NCBI GenBank assembly: GCA_037179335.1
Contig: JAKZHN010000018.1
Location: forward strand, 682,001-746,000
DNA length: 64,000 nucleotides
Reading direction: 5' to 3'
DNA from: Cyclaneusma minus
Taxonomy: Eukaryota > Ascomycota > Leotiomycetes > Marthamycetales > Marthamycetaceae
Part shown: positions 1-11,414 of the stretch, piece by piece
Layout of the letters: the number at the start of each line of letters is the position of its first letter
How positions within the stretch are numbered: the stretch's first letter is position 1
The notes under the pieces: generated by a model
Told to the model about the DNA's origin: nothing
The model's database searches: none
Seen by the model: only the letters and a program-made list of their open reading frames with translations
Made by a program: the position numbers and the translations under genes

Positions 1-169
1 CAGCTGCCATTATTGGGTGCCTGCCGTAGAGCCTTATTTTCATGATACGCTCTCATAGGGCTGCATACCTTACCGTTTGCTCCAAGCAGCCGAGCCGTTT
101 GCTCCCAACACGGGCATAGCATGCCAGTCCAGCCTTTCCCACCTTATCAATCCCAATCTCCAATCACCT

Positions 170-640
170 CCAAGCCATGTCAAAGGGCTCCCCTGGCCCA
201 GTGGAAAGATTTCACACGTCTTTCATCCATCCTTTCGCATCCCTCCTGCAGCTTCATGCAGCACGAGAGGGCGCGAGTTCGAACACCATCTGACACATGA
301 ACGTTGCCCCGCATAGCAATTTCGTTTATGCACTCTGCTTTCAGCTTCCTCAGTCGGTTGGCAGCGCCTGCTGGATGTATTTGATACACTCTGCCAGTAT
401 GTCGCAGCCTTCGGACTCGGTAGAGCTGGGCTGGATGTATAAACGACTGGTTCTACCCACCGTTCCAGTCCTTGCTGACTGTGTCAGGCTTACCACAATC
501 CCGGGGTGGGCTCTTGGGAGTCAGCAAGGTAGGAGCGGTGCGGGTATGCGATAGAGTAGGCTGTTAAACTCAGTCCGTCTGGTTTAGGTCTGGTCACTCA
601 GGGGTTGGCTTCGCAGATTTTTGGTGATTTGTGCAAATCT
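170..640 (+). repeat. tRNA-derived SINE-like repeat, copy 1
   Basis: The left end has a Pol III box A match (TGGCCCAGTGG, 194-204) and, about 80 nt on, a box B match (GAGTTCGAACACC, 275-287), the two halves of an internal tRNA promoter. The stretch just before box A (ctcccctggcccagt) recurs in copies 2 and 3. The right part (about 561-620, starting ctgttaaactcagt and containing ggggttggcttcgcag) recurs in copy 3 (about 1329-1400) and, more diverged, in copy 4 (about 15428-15500). A tRNA-like head joined to a shared unrelated body is the usual SINE architecture. The boundaries are approximate because I saw no clear target-site duplication. No protein is encoded. Confidence 0.6.
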
Positions 641-654
641 CGCAGGATCGAAAA

Positions 655-850
655 ATGGCTGATAGGGCTGCGCGTTCATGTGTCCAGCGGTGTTCGAACC
701 TCGGTACATAAGCTAGCTGCCTTCTGTACTATATTTTCGTCAAGTGTTTTGGCAAGGTTGCGTAACAAGTAAAGGGCGGGCGGCAGAGACCGGTATGGTA
801 TTCGAATCCACTGAGCCAGGGGAGCTCTCTTGACATGGCTGGGAGATTTG
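655..850 (-). repeat. tRNA-derived SINE-like repeat, copy 2 (inverted, head only)
   Basis: Read on the minus strand, this interval carries box A (TGGCTCAGTGG, complement of 808-818) and box B (GGTTCGAACA, complement of 691-700), with the same flanks as copies 1 and 3 (gccatgtcaag before box A; acatgaacgcgcagccc after box B). It abuts copy 1 tail to tail. The shared 3' body is missing, so it looks like a truncated head or one arm of a rearranged pair. Boundaries are approximate. Confidence 0.55.
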
Positions 851-1011
851 GCGGGAATTGGGAATGATGTGATATAGTGCTGGGACCTGGAGCCTGGGAG
901 GTGGAAGTAAACGACTAGGCGACTGTAAGGGCGTTTGCTGCTAGCACCTTTTGCTATTTGCCCACTTCCCTCTCCCTCCCAAATAGCACCTTACCACATA
1001 TTCCCAAACCG

Positions 1012-1412
1012 CCAATTTTCCTCAGCCATGTCAAGTGGGCTCCCCTGGCCCAGTAGTCCGCTCCCCTTGTTCCTTGCCTGCCCGTCGTTAGGTTCCAACC
1101 ACTTTAGCAATTGCTGGTGCAAAAGTGGGGAGGGCAGTGGGGAAGGCAGTCGCGAAAGCTCAGGGGTTCGAATGCCGCTTGGCACGTGAACGCGCAGCCC
1201 TATACTAGCCTGTCCCATGTGCGAAGTTTGCCGCAGTGGGATATCGTTGCTACTCGCCGCTGTTGAGCGGGAGGTTTGTAGCAGAGCGTTGCGCGGCTGA
1301 AGGACGTATGCGTGCAGATATGCGTAGGCTGCTAAACTCAGTTCGTCTGGTTCAGAGCTGGGAGTCCTGGGGTTGGCTTCGCAGATGTTTTGCGAATTTT
1401 GCGATTTTTTTT
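1012..1412 (+). repeat. tRNA-derived SINE-like repeat, copy 3
   Basis: Box A is at 1045-1055 (TGGCCCAGTAG) and box B at 1165-1176 (GGTTCGAATGCC). The spacing is longer than in copy 1, through an insertion between the boxes. The 3' body at about 1329-1400 (gctaaactcagttcgtctgg, then ggggttggcttcgcagat) matches copy 1 closely. It ends near a T-run (gcgatttttttttgg, about 1401-1416) that could be a Pol III terminator or the element tail. This is the most complete copy in the window. Confidence 0.6.
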
Positions 1413-4400
1413 TGGGGGCGTGGGGGGGAGAAGGGGATCGGCGGGGGTTTGGGACAAGCAGGTGTGTATGAAGCGGGAAGTGGGAGAAAGAGACGGTGGT
1501 GGGCTCCATAAGCTTTGTTTTGTTGCACGCCGATGAGTATGCGCGGGGCTTGCGCAGAGGTTGTGAAGGGCTTCTTTTCTTCAGGGGCTGGCGCTCAGGG
1601 GATCTCCAAATAGTGCGGAACCGAGACTATTCACATATCTTGAGCAAGGCGAAAAGATATTCCCAAAAAGAACGGGCTGGTGAGAAGGAACCAGGAAAGG
1701 GCATTTTAAAAGCCCCAAGATCGCCGGAAACGGATAAGGTTTGGTGAAGTAGTGCGGAAAAGAAGTATGGGTAGCAAGGGTAGGCCAGAAGGGAGGGATC
1801 GAGGTGGAGGGAGGGGGCCGGCCGGTCGATGTGCAACAAAACGCCTCGAGAAAAGAAGCGAGGCACCTGATTGGACAAGAGACTTACCGGCTAAGTTGGT
1901 GTGAATTTTTATAAAAGTTTTGGAAGCGACAGGTGTTTTTGACTACGACAGGTGTTTCTGGCTACGACAGAAACTCAGCTGTCGGCAAGCAGGCTATTCT
2001 CGCCAACCACTCGCCATCTCCGTCGCCATCCTGCAACCCCATCAACACCTCATATCACTTCTCAACAACCAACAAAAAGGCTTCGAAATCGCTCAACTTT
2101 TTTCTTTCACGGTTTTATTGCACATCGACCAGCCGGCGGCCCCCTCGGAATAGCCTCGATTGGGCCCCAATCCCCCACCCTTCCCCCCTCGCCGACCTTT
2201 CCGCACAACTCTACGAACTCATGTCCATTTCCCGTGATTCGAGGCTTGTTAGATAGCCCTCCACCATCTCTCTTACAAAACGCCGTCATTGGCATGATTC
2301 TAGCTAGAGATAGTGCTGCTATCTCGAGGTGCTTATATGCATACGCAAACCGGCAGCAAGCATCTGCGGCCGTCGAATCTGCCACCGCAGAACTAGAAGT
2401 TCATGCCCGGGCACATACAGTAGTGAGCCAGGATTTTGATTATTCCATGTCAGCCACGTGCAGGAGTGGAGTTGATTTGGTGGTGGGACTAGTTTGGCAA
2501 TATTGCTTTTGCTTAAAAGAAACCACGAAAAGAAGCCTGTTTTTTACAATAATTAAAAGCCCGCGATTTTGCAAGCCTTGAAATTTTACTTTTGGATTTA
2601 GTTTCCTCGAGTTTCCCCCGCTTTTTTTTGCTTGCGTGGTTACTATTAAGAAATTTCTATCTTAAAATTACCTGGCTGCCAATCTTACCCTATTACAGTA
2701 AATAGTCCAGGGCCCATAGCAACAGTTGTTCTTGTGATCAGCGACATGTCATAATAAAAATCCTGGCTCACTGTAGTAAGGTATTAATGAAAAGTCACAA
2801 TTCCCCCACCACAGCCTTCTTTCTGCTATCAGCACCTCATTCAAGACCCAGCCCAGAAACTCCAACCTAGGTACCTATCCCAAAACTCGTAAAATCCGCA
2901 CTTTCGGTAGTTGCGCACAACAGCATCACCATTCATCTTGTTATTTCGCAAACTCAAACGGGGCCCTGGAGGCCGAAATCCGAGCGCGCTGCGCCCCCAA
3001 CTGCAATATTTTATACCTAGTCGGGGGGCTGGTACCTGAATCGATTATCGGCCCATGTCATGCAGCATGGCGTTTGTGTAGCTGGGATAAAATGGATTTG
3101 TTGTGCTGACGTGCAGAGAGAGATCTGGTGTTACACTGCGGCTGATCATTTTCAGGTATTGACATGTGTATTTTCAAACCCGGATGACGAGGATACTTGA
3201 TGTGTGGAAACTACCTATGGGATCATGATGTGGGATCATGGGATGATTGGGGTTGAATGGCTGCAGGGGTGAGGATTTGGAGTATCGATTTTGACAATTG
3301 TGGAATTGGAGCCGGGATTTGGATTCTGGAAGATGGTTTAGATTTTAGAAAAGTGGAGTGGGTTGATCTGGATGTCGAAAGACTCAAAAGAGTCGATATC
3401 CAGTGACGAGTGACAGATCGTTGACGTGCAACAAAATAGGCCTATGGCCATATATCTGGATTGAAGTTATGTCGCTCTTCTCACTACCTTCAATACCTTC
3501 AATACCTTCTATCTTCATTCCGCAGGGCCTCAGAAAATGGCATATCCCGGGGCTCTGGCCCCCGCTACCATGTGATTCCCACGTGAGCTAGTCCGTTCCC
3601 ACCTCAACTCTCCTCGTCCACGTCTTTCGATTTCTGATCTCAAGTCATTTTGAAACTTCCTGCCGGTAGGCGATAGCAGAGGATAAGGTAGTCATCGAAT
3701 GTGTGGAGCTAGCTTCATGCTCAGGCACGTTTCGTCCGAACTCTTAAAGTATAAAAGAGGGAGGGGCACATGTTTCAATGTAGTATTCTTGATAATGAAA
3801 CTCTGTTGACTAGAGTATTTTCGGAAAGTTTCGAACTGTTTCCATTAACTGTCGTTAGGTACCATGTTCGAGGTACTGTAAGCTGCCGTGAACATAGCAT
3901 AATCGGCTCGAAACCCCGGGTCGAGGCCACAAAGCGGCCACTATCGCTAGTGAGGAAGTCCAAGCCCGGATCAAGTAGTGATGGCGAGAAGACGGCCATT
4001 ATAATCACAAATCAAAAGGGAGAATCCCGACGGCAGAAAACTTCCAAACTTGGATTTGGTAGAGGTGATTGAAGACGTTGAAGCCATTGTCACTAAGCGT
4101 CAATCCCGGAAAGCGGGTATAATACTGCGACTAAGCTCTAACCAAGCCGTAAGGTTCTCTGGTACCGACCGGTATGACCCGAATGGATGGATGGTCTGGA
4201 AGGACGGTTGGCGGTCCGTTGCAGCGCCACGCCGCCATGGACTCTATTCTGCTGGTCGGGCGCGCGTCGCGTCTATGCTTTGAGATAGAGTGTGAAATGA
4301 CGCTTGTCACGAATCGCATAGTTTGTGCCATGTGGACGAGTGATGGTGGATAATTGACTTTGTGAGAGGAGGTGCTAGTGGTTTGTGACGAGTAATGGCT

Positions 4401-6000
4401 GGGGCTAGATGTGTTTCGGCCAAATTCGTGGTTTTTTGGCGGCTGTTTGAGGTTTGAGATTTGGAATCTTTGGGAGAGCGTGGCGGAGTGCTAGTTGACT
4501 GAAAGACTTCAGCCTTTAGACAGATCTGGATTCGAGGTTTGGTCAAGGTACATGGTTCTAACCCAAGGATTTCTGCATCTGAGAAAAGTGATCCGAGGCT
4601 GACTTTTGTGCTCCGAACCTCGATATCCAACGGTTTCGATGGTCGTACAGCTCAGAGAACAGCGTACGAATGGCTTCTCCAATAATAAGCATAGGGCTCT
4701 CGCTCACCACGAGCTGAAGGAATCCTCCAAGCCGTTTGTGGGCCGGGCATCCGCAAGGTGAAAACGTTTCTCGGCGTACGATGGGGATACAGGAACATGC
4801 TGTGCTTTGTGAGGGGTGACTTTGTCCACTTTCAGGGGATGTTGTGCCTTGTGGCTTCGACAACGACATGTCGTGTTCAGATCAATTTGCGAATTGAAAC
4901 GGTGGTTGATGAGACTTCAAAGGATATGTGTACCTTACTTGGAGGTTGAACTTCAAGTAGCAGAGAAGGCCACATGAACTCACCGAGTATTCTAGTGATT
5001 GAGGAAAAAGACAGCCATTCGTCCTTCACCAGCCTTCTTCTTCACTCCCTCACATGGCACGACGCACAGGGTGCTGGATGTGCTGCGGTGCATCGATGGT
5101 GTCCTTGCATCCAATTGAATGGGTTTCCGGCGCGCGGGCGTCAAACGGATGCAAAAGACTGGCCGTGCCCTTCCCCCATCCTTTCGTATCCATGTTGACA
5201 GCACCGAGGTCCGAGGATACCCAGGCAAACGTTCAATGATATTGAGTTGATGCAACAGCAGACAAGCTTTCTTTCAGACTTCGTCGTTGGCAGATCAGTC
5301 GCACAGAAAGTCAGATTTCTGCGTCCGCCGCTTCTTGTTGCCCATCTGCGTGCCTGGCGTCGCTGATCGGGCACAGACTGCCAAAGGCAAAGTGGGCTCA
5401 GTCTGTGCGCGCATGCGGTTTAGCTCCAGGGGTTGGCGTCAGGGCTGCTGTCCGGGCGTTTCACCGTGGTGAATTGAACGACCGAGGGACGGCGTCACGA
5501 TGAGAGACACACAGCACAGCGACACGGCAGTATGTTGTCGTAGCGCTGTGCGCGAGGCACCGTGGATTTGTAAAATTGCTCAAGCGCCGACGTGAACATT
5601 GATTGAAGTGCGGGCAGCGAGACTCGGAGTAAAAGCAGCAGCGACGGGTCAACAACCCGCGGAAGAAAGATCGCCCGTCTGCGGTTGTCTTGTCGTTCTC
5701 GTCGTCGGCGTCATGACTTGGCCTCCAGTCCTTCAATGTTCTCACACGGGGTACATGTACATCTACATGTGCCTATATATCAGTACACTGCCCTATGTTT
5801 CATCTCGTTTCTCTCTTGGTCCTCCGGGAAGATACGCGTATAGTCAAATTGAAGCCCGGCACACCCTTCGCGCGTGTGGAGAAACATTGCTGGGCACGAG
5901 GGAGCTAAGCCTGTAATAGATTTCGCGAACCATGCGACCCTTCAACATCGGTGCGTCGAAGCGTAATTTAGCAATTCGCGAGACATAACCCTCATTCAAA
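1413..6000. other. Gene-free stretch, no supported CDS
   Basis: No open frame here looks like a real protein: all are short, often begin at GTG, and overlap on opposite strands. The stretch holds an inverted-repeat pair (1811-1843 with 2112-2147) and four occurrences of a motif related to TTTTGTTGCAC (about 1511-1521 plus, 1831-1841 minus, 2113-2123 plus, 3428-3438 minus), which suggests old dispersed repeats. TATA-like stretches occur at about 1911 and 3750, but no convincing gene follows them. Confidence 0.5.
1811..2147. repeat. Imperfect inverted repeat pair
   Basis: Bases 1811-1843 (gagggggccggccggtcgat, then gtgcaacaaaacg) are nearly the reverse complement of 2112-2147 (gttttattgcacatcgacca, then gccggcggccccctc), with a gap of about 4 nt in the middle. 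The arms are roughly 35 bp and the loop about 270 bp. This could be the ends of a degraded mobile element or two inverted copies of a dispersed repeat. Confidence 0.45.
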
Positions 6001-7163
6001 CCCGACCGGCCTCCCCTGGACATCGTGGACATCGACATTTGACAGCTCCTGCATCGCCAGATACTGAGATCGGGGCGTATGTTCATCGGGGTCCAAGTTA
6101 CACACGTCGTGGCACCCTGGCTGTCTGCCATACTCTCGCTCCAGCCATTTCCACGTTACAGCTGTGTACAAGCTTCGACCACCAGCACTCATTTGGCCGT
6201 CAAGTAGAGATACTGTCCGAACACCTCGCCGCTACACGGAAAGAGCTGCTGGGAAACACTCGTTTACAACACTCGTTTACACCACTCAGGCAGTTGTGTC
6301 AAAGGGCAGGAACCTGTCGGTCCAGTTGCTGCTTCTCACAACCCACCACCTCTGTCGCTGGCGAGGAACCTCCCCCCATCTACTCCCTTCCTGTCAACAT
6401 CATCCACTGCATCACCCATTTGCTATCTCACCCACTACCCAGACACCCATTTCTCCATTCTATCTGCTCGACACCATCTCGGTCGAGGCTCGTCGACCTG
6501 CTGCTTTTGTTCTGCAGATCCCTCGTTTGCAGGGGCAGGGTAGCAGCTGGGAACACACCTTTTCGGCCTCGCTCTGTGGATCCGTGCCAACCATCGTCTC
6601 CTTTTGCTTACGCCGCTGGATCACTGACTTCCAAACACCATACGAGCTGTCTTCCGACGGGCTGTCTGCTGATCTCAAGGACTGCAGTTGTTGTCTTGCA
6701 CTCGCTTCCCGCTGTCCCTTTCGACTCTATCCGAGGGCCAGTACTTCCCTCCGTCTTCGTTTCATTCCGACCAGGCCTCCTCGCCCGCGCGCAGCAAGCC
6801 TCGAATCTTCTTCACCATCCCCGATCTGTCAGTATCGAGTACGACGACAACAAACTTCTTCCAGAAGAAGTGTAATTTCTGCGCAGAGTCTCCAGCGAGA
6901 CCATCAGTATCGATTCGACATCGACCCCCCAACCTTCATTTCTCCTTTGACGACGACCAAGGCCTTGACTGTCCTCCCAATTCGAAGTGTCGTCCCTCAT
7001 CATCAACATCCAGGTCGCCGGAAACATTGGTCAAGAAACAGCAGCTACTCTGAAGCGCAATGGTATGATAGGACTCGAGGACTAGCACGAGAAACAATTC
7101 GATTCAAGGACACTCGACCTCGATCCTGCCAACCTTTGGCCTCACCAAGTCCGCTTCTTCAGG
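6001..7163 (+). other. Pyrimidine-rich leader/promoter of the kelch gene
   Basis: About 1.1 kb immediately upstream of the kelch-protein ATG is rich in C and T on the plus strand, as is common in filamentous-fungal promoters and 5' UTRs. A long open frame crosses it and runs into the kelch gene in another frame. It begins at GTG and has a low-complexity Ser/Pro/Arg composition, so I read it as a by-product of the composition. No separate gene is supported. Confidence 0.4.
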
Positions 7164-9449
7164 ATGAGTCTTCCCATCCCACCAGTCGCATTGGACGGCG
7201 TCTGTTCGGCCATTTACGAAAACACTCTCTACACATACTCGGCGGATGCATTCCAAGCACTTCCATTGTCCAAGAACGCATCATGGTCACAACTACCAAT
7301 GGGCGTCTCTGTGTCAGGCGCAGCATGTGTACTGGCAACACCAAAAGACGCCTCCACACCAACGGCACTCTACATTGTCGGCGGTACCGCGAACTCTTCC
7401 ATGAGTGACTATCAAGGATTACAACGCTACGACTTTGCGAAGAAGGCTTGGGAATCCATAACGCCAGTTACAGCGGTCACGCAGAACCGTCAATACCACA
7501 GTGCGGTCTACATCAACAGCACATCCTCAATCTTCGTCTACGCTGGTTCCCAGAATGGCAACGCCGACCTGTCTTCGCAGACCTTCTCTATCGAGACCTC
7601 ACCGCCATACAATGTTCTAGCTTACGAATCTACTGCTCCGCCAGCGGTTAAGCCATTACTACTGCAGTGGAGCGAAAGCCAGGCCGCGATGATCGGAGGA
7701 AGCACTACCAACACGGATGTTATGCTCTTTGATGTTGCGAATGGATGGATGAATTCGAACGCAACATTATCAGCGCCTCTGAATACCGCCAAAAATGTGC
7801 AAGCATTAATTGTGAAGGGCGACGACGACAGCATGAACTTGTACACCTTCGACATGTCCGTGTCTCCCAATCAGGTCAACAGGACAGTTCTTATCGATGC
7901 CAACCAAACAGCGGTCCAGAACGCAAAGCCTGTGACCAAAAGGGACTTGGATCTGTTGGAAGCCGACGTAGTCAAGCGCGATCTGACACAATCTGACTGG
8001 CCTGCGTACAATGATACCCTCGCACCAACAACTACTCGAGACTCCTACTCGCTGGCATCAGGTCCGGATGGCCTTGTGGTGGTGTCCGGTGGAAGTGCGA
8101 CTGATCCACTGTGCATATTCAATGCAATGGAAAACAAGTGGGACAACGCAACAGAGATGCTGGTCAGCCATTCGTCACAAGCAATACTTGGTTCTCCTAC
8201 CACATCTCCATCTTCGTCTGCCACCGCGACCGCGACCAGTACTTCGACGGCTTCATCATCTGCTGCTGCCAGCAGTGGCTCTCATGGCAGCTCCCTGTCT
8301 ATGACAGCTCTTGGGGCCGTCTTGGGCTCAGTGCTTGGAGCTGGAGCGTTACTGGTCATTGCACTCCTGGTACTACGCTGGCACCGAAAGAAGAAGCTTC
8401 ACGAGGAAGCCGGTCACGAGCGCCGGGCAAGTGGAAACTCAGACGGAGAAAAAGAGACTGCTGAGTTTAATGCTCTTTACACCGGACCTATCAGGGCACC
8501 ACGTCATGAGCCATCCGCTTCGCAAGGCTCATTCTCATCAATGGCCATCCTGATGGGCAATATTGGGCACAAGCGGGGAGGCAGTAACGGAAGCAAGTCG
8601 AGCAGTATGTTCAAGAAGAACTACAAGAACGCCATCAGCAATCCGAAACCAGTGGAGTCGGCACGACCAACAACAGGCTGGTTTGAAGATCCCCCATCAC
8701 AGGGTTTCTCACAACGGCCTTATCTTCCTACTACCAAAGAAGAATCATACATGTCGGAAAAGCACATCGAGGCAGGACTGGAACCAGTCGTCCCACCAGC
8801 GGCAGCAGGTGCCGCCGCCAGCAGTACTGGAAAGAAAGAAGGCACGAGAAGGAGCTCAGGCTGGAACCGATACTGGTCTGGAGAGGCACTGGGCCTTGGA
8901 GGATCGCGGAGAAACACAAATGGCTCAGATCGAGATTCGCGAAGGAGTTCCAACTCGCACTACTCTGACTCTCGCCTGCCCAGCCAGATCACTCAAAAAT
9001 CAGCCGTCCCACCGCCCCTGAATTTCGACCGACCACCCAGCTTCTTCAACCGCGTCCAATCCGGAAGTCCTACCCTGACGCACACTTCGCGCAGTCTCAA
9101 CCTGCCAACCGGACTGTCTGGCCAGATCGAACGCCCTGATTCCTCGAGCACGATTTCCACCTTCCTCGACGACGACAAACGCGATGCCTTCTCGAGCGGC
9201 GTGCCAGAAAGTGTTCACGAACCGATGAATCACTGGGATCCCACATCGCTTGCTGCTCCATGGGGAAAGCCCAGAGTTGCCAGCAGCGCATACTCGGATA
9301 GCAACTACGGCACTCGTGACACGCAGGATATGCGCGATATGAGCATGTCGCACTTCCCTATTCCACCCTCGACCAGGGATGGAAGGGAGACGCCTGCGGA
9401 GGAATTCAGCTGGTTGGATTTGGGAGATGGGCCGAATCCGAAGATTTGA
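7164..9449 (+). CDS. Kelch-type beta-propeller, single-pass membrane protein
   Basis: This is an intronless 761-residue protein. The first about 350 residues show kelch/galactose-oxidase-like blades: hydrophobic strands followed by GG, as in ALYIVGGTANS, AAMIGGSTTN and LVVVSGGSATD, each leading to a W or Y some 15-20 residues later. A Ser/Thr/Ala-rich linker (about 350-376) precedes one transmembrane helix at about 378-400 (GAVLGSVLGAGALLVIALLV) and a basic stop-transfer stretch (WHRKKK). The remaining about 360 residues form a Ser-rich, probably disordered cytoplasmic tail. No classical signal peptide is visible, so topology is inferred from the basic residues after the helix. The ATG at 7164 starts the protein directly with the propeller. 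Related fungal proteins are often annotated as 'pre-mRNA splicing factor CLF1', which nothing here supports. A role at the cell surface or in cell-wall sensing is possible but unproven. Confidence 0.85.
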   Translation: MSLPIPPVALDGVCSAIYENTLYTYSADAFQALPLSKNASWSQLPMGVSVSGAACVLATPKDASTPTALYIVGGTANSSMSDYQGLQRYDFAKKAWESITPVTAVTQNRQYHSAVYINSTSSIFVYAGSQNGNADLSSQTFSIETSPPYNVLAYESTAPPAVKPLLLQWSESQAAMIGGSTTNTDVMLFDVANGWMNSNATLSAPLNTAKNVQALIVKGDDDSMNLYTFDMSVSPNQVNRTVLIDANQTAVQNAKPVTKRDLDLLEADVVKRDLTQSDWPAYNDTLAPTTTRDSYSLASGPDGLVVVSGGSATDPLCIFNAMENKWDNATEMLVSHSSQAILGSPTTSPSSSATATATSTSTASSSAAASSGSHGSSLSMTALGAVLGSVLGAGALLVIALLVLRWHRKKKLHEEAGHERRASGNSDGEKETAEFNALYTGPIRAPRHEPSASQGSFSSMAILMGNIGHKRGGSNGSKSSSMFKKNYKNAISNPKPVESARPTTGWFEDPPSQGFSQRPYLPTTKEESYMSEKHIEAGLEPVVPPAAAGAAASSTGKKEGTRRSSGWNRYWSGEALGLGGSRRNTNGSDRDSRRSSNSHYSDSRLPSQITQKSAVPPPLNFDRPPSFFNRVQSGSPTLTHTSRSLNLPTGLSGQIERPDSSSTISTFLDDDKRDAFSSGVPESVHEPMNHWDPTSLAAPWGKPRVASSAYSDSNYGTRDTQDMRDMSMSHFPIPPSTRDGRETPAEEFSWLDLGDGPNPKI

Positions 9450-10894
9450 GAAATCGAAGCCCTGACCTGAGCTGACCTGGTGTCCTCCTGACCTGGCAGT
9501 CACTTGAACTACTGTATATACGTACCGTGTACGGTCCTCCAGAAAAGTCGTTTCATCGCGCAGGCACGAAAAAGTCGTACAGCAAGCTTTACGAGTCAAG
9601 AGAAACCGCGAAGATACCCACGAAATTCGCATGACGAAGAAAGAAGAATTGAATGCCACGCATTTGCAAATCATCGCACCAGTCGTTACTCGTTCGTCCC
9701 TTTTTGTACCACACAACATTGCTGTTTCGGTCATCCGCATTTCGCAAGCGGGCGTCTTCTCAATTTCTTTCTCGACAACACCTCAAGCTCCTCCAGGCGA
9801 GCTCATCATCATTTTGTCTCGGTGTCCCATCACGGCGGAGTTTGACATGGCTCGCACCGCGAGTCTGGTTGTTTGTTTCTCTTCATTTCTTTGCGAGCGC
9901 GAGACCTAGAGCCGCGCGCAGATTGGCGGAGTTTGGAAGGTGTTTTTTGTGTGATCAGTTTCGAGCCTCTCGCTTGCGTTGTAGTTTTTAGTGCGAGATG
10001 AGGCATTGGGCGGTGCTGTGCGTCTTTGTGTTTCTTGTAATTTGAGCGTTTTGAGCGAGAGCCGGTCTGAGGACTGTGAGGAAGATGAGTGTGAGGAGTC
10101 GCTGTCGTTCGTTATACGATTTCCTTTTGGGGGGTGTTGGTAAATACTGCTGGAGGAAGAGTGCAGAGGAAGAGTGCAGAAATGCACACAGAGAGTACTC
10201 GCGACCGAGGGGATGTTTGAGTCGGGGAGGGATTGAGATGAGATGGGCGAGTTCAGTATTAGTAATACCAACGAGAAGGTTGGAGAAGAGATGCTGTGTC
10301 TTGATGTGTGTGTGTTTTGCTGTGTGTGAGAAGAGGGAGATTCTTGATGATGCTTGTGAAATGCGAAAAGGGGTGCTTGGAACTTGTTAGTGCTTTTGGG
10401 GGCCCTATTGTGTGATCATTCATGTGTCTTGTCGACTGGGGGGGGGGGGGGCGTGGTGACGAGAGATCACCAGATGACTTTCTATTTTGATTTTTGGTTT
10501 TGTCGTTTGACAATAAGTCCTTCTGAAGTTGTTGTTTGGTGGGGGCGAGTATGGTCATTTTCTGAGAGTCGCGTGAAATCTCATATCAGAATTCTGAATC
10601 TTCTAAGTTTAGGTTGCCAGGTCTAGGTAGGTTACAGGTAGTTTTCGATAGTGATTACAAAAAAAAAATCGATAAAAGCTTAGATCTGTGCAGTATAATT
10701 TATAAAGTATAAAGTATTGTCACTTTCTTATAGACTCGGAGCCGGGGATCATATGGGAGTTTGGACTTTTAGTTTTTTTTTTTTGGGGGGGGGGGGGGGG
10801 TGTTTTTTTGGGGTTTTTTTGGTGCAGGTTGGGTGGCGGGGGGGGGGGGGGGATGGATTGTATTGTTTAAATTGATTATTTGTTACGGGATGGG
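9450..10894. other. Gene-free region, G/T-rich towards the gap
   Basis: No supported gene. After the kelch gene the plus strand becomes progressively G- and T-rich, with homopolymer runs (G-runs at about 10438-10451, 10784-10800 and 10838-10853; T-runs before them). These runs probably broke the assembly at 10895. Confidence 0.5.
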
Positions 10895-11414
10895 NNNNNN
10901 NNNNNNNNNNNNNNNNNNNNNNNNNNNNNNNNNNNNNNNNNNNNNNNNNNNNNNNNNNNNNNNNNNNNNNNNNNNNNNNNNNNNNNNNNNNNNNNNNNNN
11001 NNNNNNNNNNNNNNNNNNNNNNNNNNNNNNNNNNNNNNNNNNNNNNNNNNNNNNNNNNNNNNNNNNNNNNNNNNNNNNNNNNNNNNNNNNNNNNNNNNNN
11101 NNNNNNNNNNNNNNNNNNNNNNNNNNNNNNNNNNNNNNNNNNNNNNNNNNNNNNNNNNNNNNNNNNNNNNNNNNNNNNNNNNNNNNNNNNNNNNNNNNNN
11201 NNNNNNNNNNNNNNNNNNNNNNNNNNNNNNNNNNNNNNNNNNNNNNNNNNNNNNNNNNNNNNNNNNNNNNNNNNNNNNNNNNNNNNNNNNNNTGTGGGGG
11301 TGGTGGGGGGGGCGGTGGTGGGTTGGGTTGTGTTCTTTGCTTTGGGGTGCGGGGGGGGGGCCCCCGCCCCCCCCGGATGGGAGGGTGTTTTGATGGTGCA
11401 GGTTGGGTGGCGGG
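10821..11414 (+). repeat. 20-bp direct repeat bracketing the assembly gap
   Basis: The string ggtgcaggttgggtggcggg occurs at 10821-10840 and again at 11395-11414, on the two sides of the N-run. It could be a real tandem duplication whose interior was not resolved, or the same locus assembled twice on either side of an artificial gap. Confidence 0.6.
10895..11292. other. Assembly gap (398 N)
   Basis: A run of 398 undetermined bases flanked by G-homopolymers. Open frames that appear to cross it are artefacts of translating N. Confidence 0.99.

Noticed and set aside
1952..2581. A 209-codon plus-strand frame
   Set aside because: Ser/Thr/Pro-rich composition from C/T-rich DNA, overlapped by other frames, no domain and no splice context.
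6164..7408. A 414-codon plus-strand frame running into the kelch gene
   Set aside because: It begins at GTG, overlaps the clear kelch CDS in another frame, and is a low-complexity Ser/Arg/Pro/Thr translation of pyrimidine-rich leader.
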